A DNA stretch of 64,000 nucleotides from Candidatus Falkowiibacteriota bacterium (GTDB lineage Bacteria; Patescibacteriota; Patescibacteriia; Patescibacteriales; UBA12465). The position numbers and the translations under genes are program-made. The notes beneath the pieces are model-generated. The model was not told the DNA's origin. It was given only the letters and a program-made list of their open reading frames with translations, and made no database searches. Shown here in pieces: positions 50,880 to 59,572 of the stretch (the first letter of the stretch is position 1; each line of letters opens with the position of its first letter). Location: contig JAPLVY010000007.1 of assembly GCA_026396875.1 (NCBI GenBank), positions 17,490 to 81,489 on the forward strand, written 5' to 3'.

Positions 50880-51839
50880 TTATTCTTCAACCCAAGCATT
50901 GAAAATATCCTTAATTTCCTGGGATGTAAAAACTTTTACCAACTGGCTGCGCAGATGACTGGCCCCTGGTATCCCCTGGGCATACCAGCAAAGATGCCGG
51001 CGAAGTTCCACAATTGCTCCTGGTCCTTTTAATTTTTCCTCCAACTCTGCATGGCGGATGGCAATGGCAGCAATTTCCTGTTTAGATAAATTTATTTCTC
51101 GATCATTTTTTATTTCCCGAAACAACCAAGGGCGACCAAGGGACCCGCGAGCTAATCCAAGGCCATCCGCGTCGCTTTCTGACAGTATTTTCCGTGCTTG
51201 CTCCAGATTGTCGATGCCACCATTTGCTAGAATAATCCCAGAAAAGTGCTTGCGCGCCTCCTTAATTAATTCGCAATTGATTTCACCAACAAACCCCTGG
51301 GCCAAAGTTCTCCCATGAATCATCACCGCTGAAACCGGCAAATCTGCGATATTATCTAGAAAATCACTAGCAGAAACTGCACCCGCGCCAGCTCTAATCT
51401 TAACAGAAACTGGTAAGCTAGTATTTTCTATAACGGCCTTCACAACCTCTCTAGCGCGCGGCAAATCTTTCATTAAATCGGCGCCGGCACCCTGCTTAAT
51501 GACTTTGCCGACCGGGCAGCCAAAGTTGATATCAATACCATCGGGTTTAATCACTTGTTCAATTAGGCGTGCGGCGACCGCGAAGTGCTCTGGCTCTGAA
51601 CCAAAAATTTGTACAACGTAATGGGCTTTTTGCGCAGGATCAAATTTCAAGATATCAAAAGTCCTGTGCCCTAGATCTTTTTGGTGGTAAAAAATTGAGG
51701 CCACCGAAGCCATCTCACTGTAAACAACATCAGCGCCGTATTCCGAGCAAATTATCCTAAAAGGCGAGTCGCTAAAACCCGCCATCGGCGCCAAAGCTAG
51801 AATTGGCTTTTTGATCTTGTGCCAAAAATTCTCCTTCAT
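50880..51839 (-). CDS. dusB: tRNA-dihydrouridine synthase
   Basis: FMN enzyme reducing uridines in the tRNA D-loop. TIM barrel with LALAPMAGFSDSPFRIICSEYGADVVYSEMA, GIDINFGCPVGKVIKQGAGADLMKD (catalytic Cys in NFGCP), VSVKIRAG, VMIHGRTLAQGF, ILANGGI and DGLGLARGSLGRPWLF. 319 residues, DusB-like length. It is 1 nt past cysS. Confidence 0.95.
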   Translation of the reverse strand: MKENFWHKIKKPILALAPMAGFSDSPFRIICSEYGADVVYSEMASVASIFYHQKDLGHRTFDILKFDPAQKAHYVVQIFGSEPEHFAVAARLIEQVIKPDGIDINFGCPVGKVIKQGAGADLMKDLPRAREVVKAVIENTSLPVSVKIRAGAGAVSASDFLDNIADLPVSAVMIHGRTLAQGFVGEINCELIKEARKHFSGIILANGGIDNLEQARKILSESDADGLGLARGSLGRPWLFREIKNDREINLSKQEIAAIAIRHAELEEKLKGPGAIVELRRHLCWYAQGIPGASHLRSQLVKVFTSQEIKDIFNAWVEE

Positions 51840-51840
51840 G

Positions 51841-53247
51841 TTAAGCCTTGCTTATCTTCATACCATCCTTAGTATCTTCCACCAAATAACCGCGAGAACG
51901 GATTTCATCGCGCAGACGATCAGACTCCGACCAATCTTTGCTGTCCCTGGCAGAGTTGCGAGCGGTGAGTAATTTCTTAATATCATCCGGCAAACTACCA
52001 AGTGACAAATCGTCACGAGAGATGTGGGCCAGGCCCAAACCCAAAACAGCGTCAAAATTAAGAATAGTTTTTAGGCGATCATTTGCTTCTTCGTCAGATT
52101 TTAAAAGTTCCTGAACTAGTGCAAGTGCTTGAGGGATATTCAAATCATCAGCCAATGCGGCTCTAAAACGACTGACAAAACTGTCTATCAGCCTACCCTC
52201 CCCGGAGGTTTCGCTCTTCAGTTCTGTTATTTTTCGCCGTAAGCTTTCCAAACCGCTCAGAGCATTCAGGGCTGAATCAGGGCGCCACTCCATCGGCTTT
52301 CGATAATGCCCCTGGAGAAGTAAAAAGCGATAAGCCAAAGGGTCAATATCTTGAGAAATAAAAGTATTTTCTAGAGTTAGAAAATCTCCCGAACTTTTCG
52401 CCATTTTTTTACCTCCAGGAACAATCAAAAATGCCCCATGAAGCCAATAATTGAAAAACTTCTCACCAGTAGCTGCTTCGCTTTGAGCAATCTCGTTAGT
52501 ATGATGAATGTTTATGTGATCAACACCGCCACAATGAATATCCAGCTGTCCAGAAAGATAGCGCAGACTCATCGCCGAGCATTCAATGTGCCAGCCAGGA
52601 AAGCCAATACCCCAAGGAGAGTCCCATTCCATTTGACGATTGCTACCAACTGGTGAAAATTTCCAGAGGGCAAAATCAGTAGAATTTTTCTTCTCCAGAT
52701 TCTTCTCTACCCTTGCCCCTTCTTGTAGCTCCTCGAGAGGCAGATGGCTCAGCTTATTATAGTCTTTGATCAGTGCGGTATTAAAATAAATTCCATCACT
52801 GGTCTTGTAGGTAAATCCTTTTTCTTCCAAGCGGGCAATCAAGGCAATTTGCTCATTGATGTGATCGGTTGCTCGGCAATAGATATTGGGTTCGATAATA
52901 TTTAAATGCTGCAAGTCGGATTTAAAAGCTTCGGTGTAAAAAGAAGCGATATCCCAAGCACTGCGTCCTTCACGCAGAGCACCTGACTCCATCTTATCTT
53001 CCCCCATATCCATGTCGCCGACCAAGTGGCCGACGTCGGTAATATTCATGACGTGCTTCACTGGATAATCAAAATACGAGAGAGTACGCTTTAAGAGGTC
53101 CTCAAAAATATAGGTTCGCAAATTACCAATGTGGGCAAAATTATAGACAGTTGGGCCACAGGTGTACAAGCCAACCTCAGAAGATTCTGAGTTGAATTCT
53201 TCTTTTCTATTACTTAAAGTATTGTATAAAAAAATTTTATTATCCAT
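51841..53247 (-). CDS. cysS: Cysteine-tRNA ligase
   Basis: Class I synthetase charging tRNA-Cys. CGPTVYNFAHIGNLRTYIFEDLL holds the zinc Cys and the HIGH-type motif HIGN (about residue 39), WHIECSAM is a further signature, and the KMSKS counterpart is KKMAKSSGD (about 281). 468 residues, normal length. It follows the unknown gene at 53251 by 3 nt. Confidence 0.97.
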   Translation of the reverse strand: MDNKIFLYNTLSNRKEEFNSESSEVGLYTCGPTVYNFAHIGNLRTYIFEDLLKRTLSYFDYPVKHVMNITDVGHLVGDMDMGEDKMESGALREGRSAWDIASFYTEAFKSDLQHLNIIEPNIYCRATDHINEQIALIARLEEKGFTYKTSDGIYFNTALIKDYNKLSHLPLEELQEGARVEKNLEKKNSTDFALWKFSPVGSNRQMEWDSPWGIGFPGWHIECSAMSLRYLSGQLDIHCGGVDHINIHHTNEIAQSEAATGEKFFNYWLHGAFLIVPGGKKMAKSSGDFLTLENTFISQDIDPLAYRFLLLQGHYRKPMEWRPDSALNALSGLESLRRKITELKSETSGEGRLIDSFVSRFRAALADDLNIPQALALVQELLKSDEEANDRLKTILNFDAVLGLGLAHISRDDLSLGSLPDDIKKLLTARNSARDSKDWSESDRLRDEIRSRGYLVEDTKDGMKISKA

Positions 53248-53250
53248 AGA

Positions 53251-54090
53251 TTAGAGACGGTTAATGATTTCTTGACTTGCTAAAAGATTTTCTCTCAATC
53301 TTGGATCTAGGTCTCCCTCCTGGCTGTTTCCGATCTGATCCTTGATGAGCGAGGTGAATTTTGTAAACATCTTTCTTTCAAAATCACCCCCAGCAGGATT
53401 TTCCAGGTTAATGTCTTCCAAGAGCAACATCAACTCTTCCCTAGATAAAGAAAGAAAAAACGTTGGCAAATTACCCATGCTTCTTCTTTCTAATTCTCCG
53501 CTCTTAACTGTCGCACCGTATTTCACGTAGGTGCCGACCCTTTTTCTTTCACTTTTTTTATCGCTCTTTGAGAGCTTCTCCTGTTTCATGGCAAGACCAC
53601 TGTCGCCAACCGCACCCAGGACTTCGTCAAAACCACAAATAACTGCTCCAGTTTTTTTATCAATAAGAATATTGTCGACACCATTTTTATAGTCATCATA
53701 ATCTGAAGCGCGAGCAACAATAAAATCTTGACCGATGAATTTGTGAAGTACGGCGGTCACTGCCATCTCGGCGATAGTGGCTGGATGTCCTTTTTTCTTA
53801 TCTTTCCAGGTGCTCAGTTCTTCTTGTCTGCCACGAGCAAAATAGGCTTCAATATCATCAACTTCTTGCTGATCTTTTTCTGCATAGGCGCCGGTCATCT
53901 TGATTTTGGCTTCAAGATCTAGGAAGTCTCCATAAGACTCGTTTACTTCGCGACTTTGGGCGGCTAAAATACTTTCTAATTTCGGTAAAAATTTCTCTGG
54001 ACGAAAAGCTGGTTTCTGTTCAGTTTTTTTCTGAAAAGCAGAGAGGTCAATTTTGCCGATAATTTTTGGACCAAAGTTTTCCATATCCAT
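53251..54090 (-). CDS. Unknown CPR-type protein, possibly nuclease-fold
   Basis: 279 residues, soluble, no signal peptide. An N-terminal helical part (about 1-95) is followed by a core with AEMAVTAVLHKFIGQDFIVARASDYDDYKNGVDNILIDKKTGAVICGFDEV (about 110-165). Acidic residues spaced as E...DYDD..GVD...FDE resemble PD-(D/E)XK-type cores, but no lysine sits in the expected last position, so nuclease activity is only a hypothesis. Co-transcribed with cysS and the Gmad2 protein. Confidence 0.7.
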   Translation of the reverse strand: MDMENFGPKIIGKIDLSAFQKKTEQKPAFRPEKFLPKLESILAAQSREVNESYGDFLDLEAKIKMTGAYAEKDQQEVDDIEAYFARGRQEELSTWKDKKKGHPATIAEMAVTAVLHKFIGQDFIVARASDYDDYKNGVDNILIDKKTGAVICGFDEVLGAVGDSGLAMKQEKLSKSDKKSERKRVGTYVKYGATVKSGELERRSMGNLPTFFLSLSREELMLLLEDINLENPAGGDFERKMFTKFTSLIKDQIGNSQEGDLDPRLRENLLASQEIINRL

Positions 54091-54096
54091 ATTATG

Positions 54097-54600
54097 CTAG
54101 TTAATAATAATTGGAATGCTCGTTGAGGCGTCATGCTCCGGTAGACCGCTGGGATTGTCCTTCGATAAGACCAAAAATGCTTTAGTTCCAGAAGATACGG
54201 TCTCTCCAGGAGCTAGCTCCAAAACACCAACAAAGGGGACGAAAGACTCGGTCATCCAGTCCAGCTGAGCCTGAGCCTGACCAATTGCTAGTACCTTAGC
54301 TTGTTCGTCTACTATTTTCAAGGGGAATGATCCTTCAAAAAACCAATTGCCACGAGCCTTCCCAGCCACCGCAAAAGGGGCGGATATCTGTGTTCCTGGT
54401 TGAGGCTGATCAATAACAATCTCCTGATTAGAGACTACCGGCGTGGTGGAGGCACTTTTCTCTAAAACCTTAACCACCTGAATCTTCTCTGTTTTGACCT
54501 GAGGAGCTTGAAAAAAATAATAAATCCTCATACCCGCCGCCAAAACGATCAAGGCAGCGATAAAGATGAAGGAGAATTTTTCTTTGGCACTAAAGTTCAT
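54097..54600 (-). CDS. Gmad2 immunoglobulin-like domain protein
   Basis: 167 residues: one N-terminal membrane helix (about 10-28, FIFIAALIVLAAGMRIYYF), a Ser/Thr/Gln-rich linker, then a Gmad2 beta-sandwich (about 60-165) with QPQPGTQISAPFAVAGKARGNWFFEGSFPLKIVDEQAKVLAIGQAQAQLDWMTESFVPFVGVLEL. These domains are found in spore-germination and cell-surface proteins of Gram-positives and CPR; ligand unknown. Its start overlaps the end of the holin-like gene by 11 nt. Confidence 0.9.
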   Translation of the reverse strand: MNFSAKEKFSFIFIAALIVLAAGMRIYYFFQAPQVKTEKIQVVKVLEKSASTTPVVSNQEIVIDQPQPGTQISAPFAVAGKARGNWFFEGSFPLKIVDEQAKVLAIGQAQAQLDWMTESFVPFVGVLELAPGETVSSGTKAFLVLSKDNPSGLPEHDASTSIPIIIN

Positions 54601-54946
54601 TTGAAGTTTTTTCTTTAAATAATAAATTACTAATCATCGAGCCAAGCCAGAGGAATAAGGATAAACTGAGAGCCGGCAAAAATCCGGCTACCGAAAAACC
54701 CTTAACAACACTGGCAACCAAAAGCACTAGTAGACTATTAATTACTAGAGTAAACAGACCAAGGGTGAGGATGTTTATTGGCAGGGTCAAAAGAATAATA
54801 ATTGGTCTAATCACCGCGTTTACTATCCCTAAAAATAAGACAACGATTAAGGCAGAGTAGAAATTAGCAACCGTGATCCCGCTCAAAACAAATGAGGCTA
54901 ATAAAACCACTAAAGCATTAAAAAGCCAACGAAGTAAAATTTTCAT
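54590..54946 (-). CDS. Phage holin family 4 / YvlD-like membrane protein
   Basis: 118 residues from MKILLRWLFNALVVLLAS at 54946 (track start adds 13 residues). Four transmembrane helices with the family pattern FYSALIVVLFLGIVNAVIRPIIILLTLPINILTLGLFTLVINSLLVLLVASVVKGF. Despite the name, most members are chromosomal membrane proteins not linked to phage lysis. No phage genes are nearby. It is the first gene of the operon that ends in the terminator at 49004. Confidence 0.9.
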   Translation of the reverse strand: MKILLRWLFNALVVLLASFVLSGITVANFYSALIVVLFLGIVNAVIRPIIILLTLPINILTLGLFTLVINSLLVLLVASVVKGFSVAGFLPALSLSLFLWLGSMISNLLFKEKTSNEL

Positions 54947-54999
54947 AAAATTTAGGTTATTTTTCTTTATTTTAACACGACGCATGAGATTTTAAAAGA

Positions 55000-55030
55000 A
55001 AAGCCTCTCCCCACCAGGGGAAAGACTTTT
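55000..55030 (-). terminator. Probable terminator of the tRNA-Val unit
   Basis: AAGCCTCTCCCC / GGGGAAAGACTT stem with two mismatches and loop ACCA; T-rich on the minus strand just past tRNA-Val. Confidence 0.6.
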
Positions 55031-55035
55031 TTCTG

Positions 55036-55109
55036 TGGTCGCTAGTGGACTCGAACCACCGACCTCTGCGATGTGAACGCAGCGCTCTAACCAGCTGAGC
55101 TAAGCGACC
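55036..55109 (-). tRNA. tRNA-Val (anticodon CAC)
   Basis: 74-nt cloverleaf on the minus strand: acceptor GGTCGCT / AGCGACC, D-arm GCTC AGCTGGTTA GAGC, anticodon stem CTGCG / CGCAG with loop TTCACAT (anticodon CAC), T-arm GGTGG TTCGAGT CCACT. The discriminator base is A, and CCA is not encoded, so it depends on the CCA-adding enzyme at 14269. Confidence 0.97.
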
Positions 55110-55132
55110 TTTTCTATTTTTGGAACACCAAA

Positions 55133-55161
55133 ATTTTAACAAGAAAAATCCCGAATTTCAA
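55133..55161 (-). promoter_or_regulatory. Promoter of tRNA-Val
   Basis: On the minus strand: TTGAAA, 17-nt spacer, TAAAAT, about 24 nt before the mature 5' end. Confidence 0.6.
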
Positions 55162-55163
55162 GT

Positions 55164-55769
55164 TTATTGGATAATTCTAAAATAGCTTAGCACTGGCAAT
55201 CCCTTTCTATAATACAAGCCCAACTTTGCTTTCAGGGCGATATGTCCGTCTTCATAAGCAATTATCGCTGCTCGATTTGGTAACCATTTAATTTCAGTGA
55301 TGTAAAACTTGCCACCCAAAACTGGCTTTTCTTTGGATATTAGATTGATATTTTTTCTTAAATAATTTTCAAAAAGATCACGTTCCCTCCAGGTCGCGCA
55401 AAGTTTTTTGTTTTTTGCGTCACTTAAGGAGCAAACAACTTCTTGGGCAGACTTTTTTAAACACTCACCGACACTAACAACCTTAACACCATAACAATCG
55501 GCTTCTGGCTGTCCACAACCATAGGTTTTGCCATCAGTGCCACAAACAGGGTCATAACGGAAACAGTTAATCTGGCATTTCACTACCGAACATTCTCCCT
55601 TGTTAGCAATTTTTACTTCCCCGGCCATACAGGAATTGCCATAAGTTTTTCCGTCCACCCCGCAGACCGGAGCGTACTCCATGGTGCAAATTTTTGAGCT
55701 AACCATTCTAGCCGATAAAGGAAAAAGAAAAAGCATTAAACCGGCGATTATAAAAAACTTGGTTTTCAT
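55164..55769 (-). CDS. Secreted protein with two Kazal domains
   Basis: 201 residues with a signal peptide (KFFIIAGLMLFLFPLSA). Two Kazal-type protease-inhibitor modules follow: ICTMEYAPVCGVDGKTYGNSCMAGEVKIANKGEC (about 28-60) and CQINCFRYDPVCGTDGKTYGCGQPEADCYGVKVVSVGEC (about 65-103). Both have the PVCGxDGKTY core and paired cysteines. The C-terminal 90 residues have no known domain. It probably inhibits serine proteases outside the cell. Confidence 0.93.
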   Translation of the reverse strand: MKTKFFIIAGLMLFLFPLSARMVSSKICTMEYAPVCGVDGKTYGNSCMAGEVKIANKGECSVVKCQINCFRYDPVCGTDGKTYGCGQPEADCYGVKVVSVGECLKKSAQEVVCSLSDAKNKKLCATWRERDLFENYLRKNINLISKEKPVLGGKFYITEIKWLPNRAAIIAYEDGHIALKAKLGLYYRKGLPVLSYFRIIQ

Positions 55770-55794
55770 ATTTTTAAAATTATTGAAAAAATAA

Positions 55795-57645
55795 TTATTC
55801 TAAATCCAAAACTTCCATTTGGCATTTTCGACAATCAAAATTTAGTGGATATTTTTTCCCCTCTCTTTCAAGATATAATGGCTCGCGCAAACCGCCTTTT
55901 GATTTTTCGTTTTTCGGGCAATAACCGAATTCTCTCTTTAGACAATGCTTGGTGGTCATTAGAACTTTGCCTTTTGGCTTTTTTCCGTTTCTCATCTGCA
56001 ACTCCAAGGCATCTTCCTCAACCTTGACTCCGTGGCTTTCCCAAAAATCACGAGCCAAATCGTTGGAGATATTAAAGCTATAATCCGCTTTCTTTAGGTA
56101 GTAAGTTGCATCAGTTTTTTCCATAACCGACTCTTCGCGGACATAAGATTTTTCTCTCAACAATAAAAGCTTCTCCACCAATTGGCGCCTGGCTTCGTTC
56201 AGGGAGGAACGAGAGAAGAATTTTGGCTGCTGCCATTTCAACTCTGTTTCTTCACAATAGAAGATTGTTTCTCCCAGTTTTGCTAAGGCTTCTTTGATTG
56301 CAAGTTCAGCTGCTTCTGGTTTTTCAGCTATTTCCCCAACACCCAAAGAAACGCTGGCTTTTAGCGATTGTTCATCTTGGGCGCTAATAAAAATCTCACC
56401 TTTTTTTTCTTCCACTACCAATTTCAAGCCAATTGCCCGATGTAAACCGCTGGTGGCCGATTTTTCAAAACTCAAATCCTGATTACAATAAAGTTCTGCG
56501 CCAACTGGCGCTTCTTCGTGTCGGTGCAAAAGAATACGATCTTCCTTGACGGCATTGGCGTAAGCACCAGAGAGATTGCCATTTTTATCCAAGAAACAGA
56601 TACCATCGCCATTTTTCAGTTTATGCTCACGATCCAAAACCAACCAACCACGACCACTCTTTTGAACCTTGCCAATGAATTTACCGAGAGATTTTTGACT
56701 ATCCAGCGAAGCGATTGAGCCCTTGATCTTCCCGGAAATCAGATACTCCGTAAATCCCCGATTGAAAGTCTTTGCTGGATCTGGAACAAAAGAAGGAAAC
56801 ACCCGCCCCAGTGAGGCGCGCTGATATTTTTCGCTAACATTAATAATCTTATCGAGCTCCTGGCGAAAATAAGAAACCATGTTGGCAACATAGGCGTTAT
56901 CCTTCAGCCGACCCTCTATCTTAAAAGAAGTGACGCCGCTAGAAAGCAGGTCATCAAGCTTGTTCCCCAGATTTAAATCTTTTAAAGAAAGGAGAAACTT
57001 GTCATGTGCCATGATTTGTCCTTGGGCATCGCGCAAGGTAAAAGTTTGGCGACATAATTGAGCACAAGCTCCGCGATTAGCGCTGCGATTTAAGGCGCTC
57101 TGAGAAAAATAACAATTGCCTGAATAGCTGACACATAAAGCACCAGCAACAAAAGTTTCTAGTGCTATTTTGGGGGCAGCGCTATGAATTTTTTGAATCT
57201 GCTCCAAGCTTAATTCCCTGGCCAAAATAGCCCTGGAAAATCCCAGCTCCTCAAGAAACACAACCTGTTCCGGTGTTCGATTGTTCATCTGGGTGCTCGA
57301 AAAAAGAGGTAGAGGTGGTAAGCCCGCATTCACTAAACCAAAATCCTGGACAATATAAGCATCAACGCCGGCATCATAAGCTGTTCTGGCGATTTTTTGT
57401 GCCTGAGGTATCTCCTCGTTAAACAAGATGGTGTTTAAAACCAAATACACTTTTGCGCCAAATAGATGCGCAAAATCAGCAAGTTTTTTAATGTCGTCAA
57501 GACTATTGCCTGCCGCCTGACGAGCACCAAAGTTTGGCCCAGCAATATAAACCGCGTCAGCGCCAGCTTCAATCGCCAGCTTACCAGATTCCAGATTACG
57601 CGCTGGTGCTAATAGTTCTAAATTAATTTTTTGTTGATTGTCCAT
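55795..57645 (-). CDS. U32 family peptidase (TrhP/RlhA-like)
   Basis: 616 residues. The N-terminal TIM-barrel U32 signature is LELLAPARNLESGKLAIEAGADAVYIAGPNFGAR, with ETFVAGALCVSYSGNCYFSQSALNRSANRGACAQLCRQTF containing the conserved cysteines. FKIEGRLKDNAYVANMV and a long C-terminal DUF3656-like region follow. Despite the peptidase label, characterised members act in hydroxylation of tRNA U34 (TrhP) or 23S rRNA C2501 (RlhA). It ends with a CPKN...CRKCQ cysteine set. Follows tRNA-Leu. Confidence 0.92.
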   Translation of the reverse strand: MDNQQKINLELLAPARNLESGKLAIEAGADAVYIAGPNFGARQAAGNSLDDIKKLADFAHLFGAKVYLVLNTILFNEEIPQAQKIARTAYDAGVDAYIVQDFGLVNAGLPPLPLFSSTQMNNRTPEQVVFLEELGFSRAILARELSLEQIQKIHSAAPKIALETFVAGALCVSYSGNCYFSQSALNRSANRGACAQLCRQTFTLRDAQGQIMAHDKFLLSLKDLNLGNKLDDLLSSGVTSFKIEGRLKDNAYVANMVSYFRQELDKIINVSEKYQRASLGRVFPSFVPDPAKTFNRGFTEYLISGKIKGSIASLDSQKSLGKFIGKVQKSGRGWLVLDREHKLKNGDGICFLDKNGNLSGAYANAVKEDRILLHRHEEAPVGAELYCNQDLSFEKSATSGLHRAIGLKLVVEEKKGEIFISAQDEQSLKASVSLGVGEIAEKPEAAELAIKEALAKLGETIFYCEETELKWQQPKFFSRSSLNEARRQLVEKLLLLREKSYVREESVMEKTDATYYLKKADYSFNISNDLARDFWESHGVKVEEDALELQMRNGKKPKGKVLMTTKHCLKREFGYCPKNEKSKGGLREPLYLEREGKKYPLNFDCRKCQMEVLDLE

Positions 57646-57717
57646 ATCACTAACCTAACAAAACAGGGCCGGAGCCCCAATTCGTTATCTATTTTTAACC
57701 TTTTTTGAGGTTTTTAT

Positions 57718-57804
57718 TGGTGCCCAGAGGGGGACTCGAACCCCCACTTCCTTGCGAAAACTAGCACCTGAAGCTAGCGCGTCTACCAATTCCGCCACCT
57801 GGGC
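57718..57804 (-). tRNA. tRNA-Leu (anticodon CAG)
   Basis: Class II tRNA with a long variable arm on the minus strand. Acceptor GCCCAGG / TCTGGGC, D-loop AATTGGTAGACGCG, anticodon stem CTAGC / GCTAG with loop TTCAGGT (CAG), variable arm TTTTCGCAAGGAA, T-arm GGGGG TTCGAGT CCCCC. The 3' ACCA end is encoded, unlike tRNA-Val in this window. Confidence 0.97.
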
Positions 57805-57861
57805 CCGATTGAGCAGCTATATTTTTACATATAAACCGCAAATTGTAAACATTATAAAACC

Positions 57862-58398
57862 CTAAAGGCTAATTCTTTTTAATATTCTGCGACGCTCACG
57901 ATAATCGGGCAAAACTTTCTCAACTAAAGCCCAGAATTTGGGCGAATGATTCAATTCCTTGAGGTGACAGAGTTCGTGAACTACCACATAATCCATTAAT
58001 TCGGGATTGATAAATATTAGGCGAAAATTAAAATTCAGGTTTCCCTCTTTTGAACAACTGCCCCAGCGGGTTTTTTGATCCCTAATAGCAACAGTTTTTA
58101 CTGGCAATCCCAAAATAGTAGCAAAGAAATTTACTCTCTCGCCGATAAGTCGTCGTGCATTATTTCTCGCCTCTTTTTCTTCTTTTGGAGTGATTGTCGG
58201 AAAAACGTCAGACTTTTTACTTCTTTGCTCTGCCAATTTAGCCTTTACCCAGGACTCTTTTGCTAATAGGAAATTCTTCGCCAAAAAAAGTGGTACCCGA
58301 TTTGGCACCACCAGCGTCACGCCATCGGCGCGAGAAATCTCCAGGCGCAAACTTTTGGCCAAACGGCTTTTCCTAATTTTATAAGGGAAATCAATCAT
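57862..58398 (-). CDS. YgjP/WLM-type zinc metallopeptidase domain protein
   Basis: 178 residues. The zinc motif HELCH, in [39 protein letters not shown] (about 130-165), is that of the M48-like YgjP (DUF45) family, with the third ligand His in NHSP. The first part contains [18 protein letters not shown]. No transmembrane segment, so it is probably cytoplasmic. YgjP-type proteins are found near restriction systems in some genomes; here the neighbours are a tRNA and unknown genes. Confidence 0.92.
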   Translation of the reverse strand: MIDFPYKIRKSRLAKSLRLEISRADGVTLVVPNRVPLFLAKNFLLAKESWVKAKLAEQRSKKSDVFPTITPKEEKEARNNARRLIGERVNFFATILGLPVKTVAIRDQKTRWGSCSKEGNLNFNFRLIFINPELMDYVVVHELCHLKELNHSPKFWALVEKVLPDYRERRRILKRISL

Positions 58399-58406
58399 GC
58401 TAAGTT

Positions 58407-58715
58407 CTAAGGTTCTAGATTATGCTTATTAAATTCTTCAAAATCTTCACGGTTATTAGAGACAATAACTTTATTGCCTGTCGTACTATTTTCTATGGTG
58501 ATATAAAGTCCGCAATTATCAAGAGCTTTCATTGCCAAGATAGCAGAACTTGCTCCCTCGGGAAAATCCAATTCAGCAAAACTAAGCTCTTTTATCGCCA
58601 CCAAAAGCGCCAACCTTTCATTATCTGGCGATAAAGATATCTCTTTAATTTTCTTGACCAACTCCGCTTTCTGGGAAAATTTCAAGTTTTCAGAAGAAGC
58701 TTGCTCAATATTCAT
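58407..58715 (-). CDS. Unknown small soluble protein
   Basis: 102 residues from MNIEQASSENLKF at 58715 (the track begins at a GTG). Helical, acidic N-terminal half (AELVKKIKEISLSPDNERLALLVAIKELSF) then ILAMKALDNCGLYITIENSTTGNKVIVSNNREDFEEF. I recognise no family. It precedes the metallopeptidase gene by 8 nt, so the two are probably co-transcribed. Confidence 0.6.
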   Translation of the reverse strand: MNIEQASSENLKFSQKAELVKKIKEISLSPDNERLALLVAIKELSFAELDFPEGASSAILAMKALDNCGLYITIENSTTGNKVIVSNNREDFEEFNKHNLEP

Positions 58716-58769
58716 AAATAAAGGCTTATTTTTGAATAATACCACGAAAATTCCAAAAAATGAATAGCA

Positions 58770-58798
58770 TTGACTAAAATTATTTATTATGTTAATAT
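58770..58798 (+). promoter_or_regulatory. Promoter of the orphan gene at 58838
   Basis: TTGACT, 17-nt spacer, TAATAT, about 33 nt before the ATG. Confidence 0.75.
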
Positions 58799-58837
58799 CT
58801 CCTTGGTAACTTAATAATCAACAAAAAAAATAGAGTA

Positions 58838-59494
58838 ATGATCTACGAAGCAAAACGTTTAAATGAACTGGATTTGTCGGGAATGACAAACCGCGAAAAA
58901 ATGGAAATCCTTTGGCTAGTGGCCGGACAAAAAGGACAGTGGGACACGAAAGTTAATAACTGGTTAGAAATGGGCAGCAACAAAAATCTGGTGCCACCAA
59001 TTAGACATCTGGCAAAAGATTTTGTTACCACCAAGGCAATGGAAGAATACGGAGATGGTGACCATTCCTTAGAAGAATTTTTTGCGCGTAAAACACTGAA
59101 AGTGCTGGACACCATCCTAGAGGAAATCGCCAAAGAAACCAGGAGATGGACTGAGGTGATCAAAACTGGTATTGGTGTTCGGTCAGCTAAGGAGCGTGAC
59201 CATAAATTTCATTTCACCAAGATTACTGTTAGGAATCCGGTGATCATGGAGTCGTTGGTTGATATAATCACAACCAGGAAGGAAAACTTTTTGATTCAGT
59301 ACTCCAAAGATAAAAACATTTTTGTTGGGGGGACGGAAATAAAAAAAATCCTTTTCAGTCAAGGAACTGGCAAGGAATTCCGTTTCACTAAAAATCACCA
59401 AGATTTCTACGATGATGTGATCGACAAAATTGCCAAGGCTAATGCCGCGGGAACAATCAAAAAATCTATTGAGCAGGTAGCTCACAAAAACTAA
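58838..59494 (+). CDS. Unknown soluble protein
   Basis: 218 residues, no signal peptide or membrane segment, rich in Lys/Glu, helical. Recognisable stretches are NREKMEILWLVAGQKGQWDTKVNNWLEMGSNKNLVPPIRHLAKDFVTTKAMEEYGDGDHSLEEFF and ERDHKFHFTKITVRNPVIMESLVDIITTRKENFLIQYSKDKNIFVGGTEI. I recognise no family. It has its own near-consensus promoter and a strong terminator, so it is an independently regulated single gene. Confidence 0.75.
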   Translation: MIYEAKRLNELDLSGMTNREKMEILWLVAGQKGQWDTKVNNWLEMGSNKNLVPPIRHLAKDFVTTKAMEEYGDGDHSLEEFFARKTLKVLDTILEEIAKETRRWTEVIKTGIGVRSAKERDHKFHFTKITVRNPVIMESLVDIITTRKENFLIQYSKDKNIFVGGTEIKKILFSQGTGKEFRFTKNHQDFYDDVIDKIAKANAAGTIKKSIEQVAHKN

Positions 59495-59499
59495 AAAAA

Positions 59500-59529
59500 G
59501 AAACCCCATTTTTGAAAATGGGGTTTTTA
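59500..59529 (+). terminator. Terminator of the orphan gene
   Basis: AAACCCCATTTT / AAAATGGGGTTT stem with a 2-3-nt loop, then TTTAA, 6 nt past the stop. Confidence 0.92.
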
Positions 59530-59572
59530 AATAGTCCTACCCTTTGGACTAACAAAGGAGTATAATTTAATT

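Noticed and set aside
57664-57680. GGGC/GCCC hairpin after tRNA-Leu as a terminator
   Set aside because: Only four base pairs and an interrupted T-run; too weak to list as a feature.
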